A stretch of DNA of 64,000 nucleotides from Amyloporia xantha. Its lineage: Eukaryota; Basidiomycota; Agaricomycetes; Polyporales; Adustoporiaceae. The notes under the pieces were generated by a model that had not been told where the DNA came from, made no database searches, and saw nothing but the letters and a program-made list of their open reading frames with translations. Shown piece after piece: positions 63,845-64,000 of the stretch (its first letter is position 1; every line of letters starts with the position of its first letter). Location: assembly GCA_036971615.1 (NCBI GenBank), contig JAYKKR010000017.1:62001-126000 (forward strand), given 5' to 3'. The translations under genes and the position numbers were made by a program.

Positions 63845-64000
63845 TCAACACGGACTCTTGGGACAGTAATTCTTAATGTGGCGTTCCAGCGAATCGAGCC
63901 GTCCAAGCTCGTGCTGACAGTGAGGGCACCGGCTAGCCGTGCTACGCAAATGGACTGCAGCGATGTGCTTTCCGAAGCTTTGATAGTTCATGTCTCTGTT
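63845..64000 (-). CDS. C2H2 zinc-finger protein (copy 2, C-terminal end only)
   Basis: Seen: 51 codons from the window edge to TGA at 63845-63847, reading DMNYQSFGKHIAAVHLRS and then the finger CPHCQHELGRLDSLERHIKN, ending YCPKSPC. It lines up without gaps with the end of the gene at 60661-61569 (DMNYENFGKHVAEVHL, CPRCGTSFARADTLARHL), so the two are paralogues. The N-terminal part lies beyond position 64000. A C-terminal extra Cys (NYC) may replace the second His of the finger. Confidence 0.75.
   Translation of the reverse strand, partial: NRDMNYQSFGKHIAAVHLRSTASRCPHCQHELGRLDSLERHIKNYCPKSPC

Overview
This is a window of nuclear DNA from a filamentous basidiomycete. The gene content and style point to Agaricomycetes, possibly Polyporales. 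The evidence is many short introns (about 45-65 nt) with GT-AG ends, protein families with fungal architecture, a WOPR-type regulator, a GH1 beta-glucosidase without a signal peptide, intron-containing nuclear tRNA genes and tightly packed genes on both strands. Nothing suggests bacterial, viral or organellar DNA.

Layout. 1-12.6 kb: the 5' part of a histidine acid phosphatase gene running off the left edge (-), fatty acid 2-hydroxylase (-), exocyst SEC5 (+), an RMD1/DUF155 mitochondrial protein (-) and a DNAJC11-type J protein (+). 12.6-15.3 kb: a long gene-poor stretch leading into a WOPR (Gti1/Pac2) transcription factor (+, 15.3-16.9 kb). 18-28 kb: MUTYH/MutY glycosylase (-), ERV29/SURF4 cargo receptor (+), ENP2/NOL10 ribosome biogenesis factor (+) and an unrecognised coiled-coil protein (+). 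28.4-34.6 kb: three intron-containing tRNA genes (Asp, Thr, Asp) around a MITE-like repeat, a DJ-1 homologue, a MYND zinc-finger protein and SWC5. 34.9-44.3 kb: cytosolic-type prolyl-tRNA synthetase (-), mitochondrial isoleucyl-tRNA synthetase (-) and a B-type cyclin (+). 44.8-58.3 kb: a fungal GST (-), a gene-poor 2 kb, a large USP deubiquitinase (-), histidinol-phosphate aminotransferase HIS5 (-), CIA1 (+) and a GH1 beta-glucosidase (+). 58.3-64 kb: a gene-poor region with a tentative gene and two paralogous C2H2 zinc-finger genes (-), the second cut by the window edge.

Most genes are housekeeping and do not form a pathway cluster. No new multi-gene system is evident. The points most worth a second look are: a +1 frameshift in the C-terminal coding part of HIS5; a second upstream in-frame start that would give prolyl-tRNA synthetase a presequence-like leader; two GC-AG introns needed to restore conserved protein sequence; three MluI cell-cycle boxes in front of the MUTYH homologue; TGACTC boxes in front of both HIS5 and prolyl-tRNA synthetase; a TIR-bearing MITE-like element; and the C2H2 paralogue pair. 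All exon models were made by eye from splice signals and conserved motifs, so individual junctions can be wrong even where the gene call is secure.
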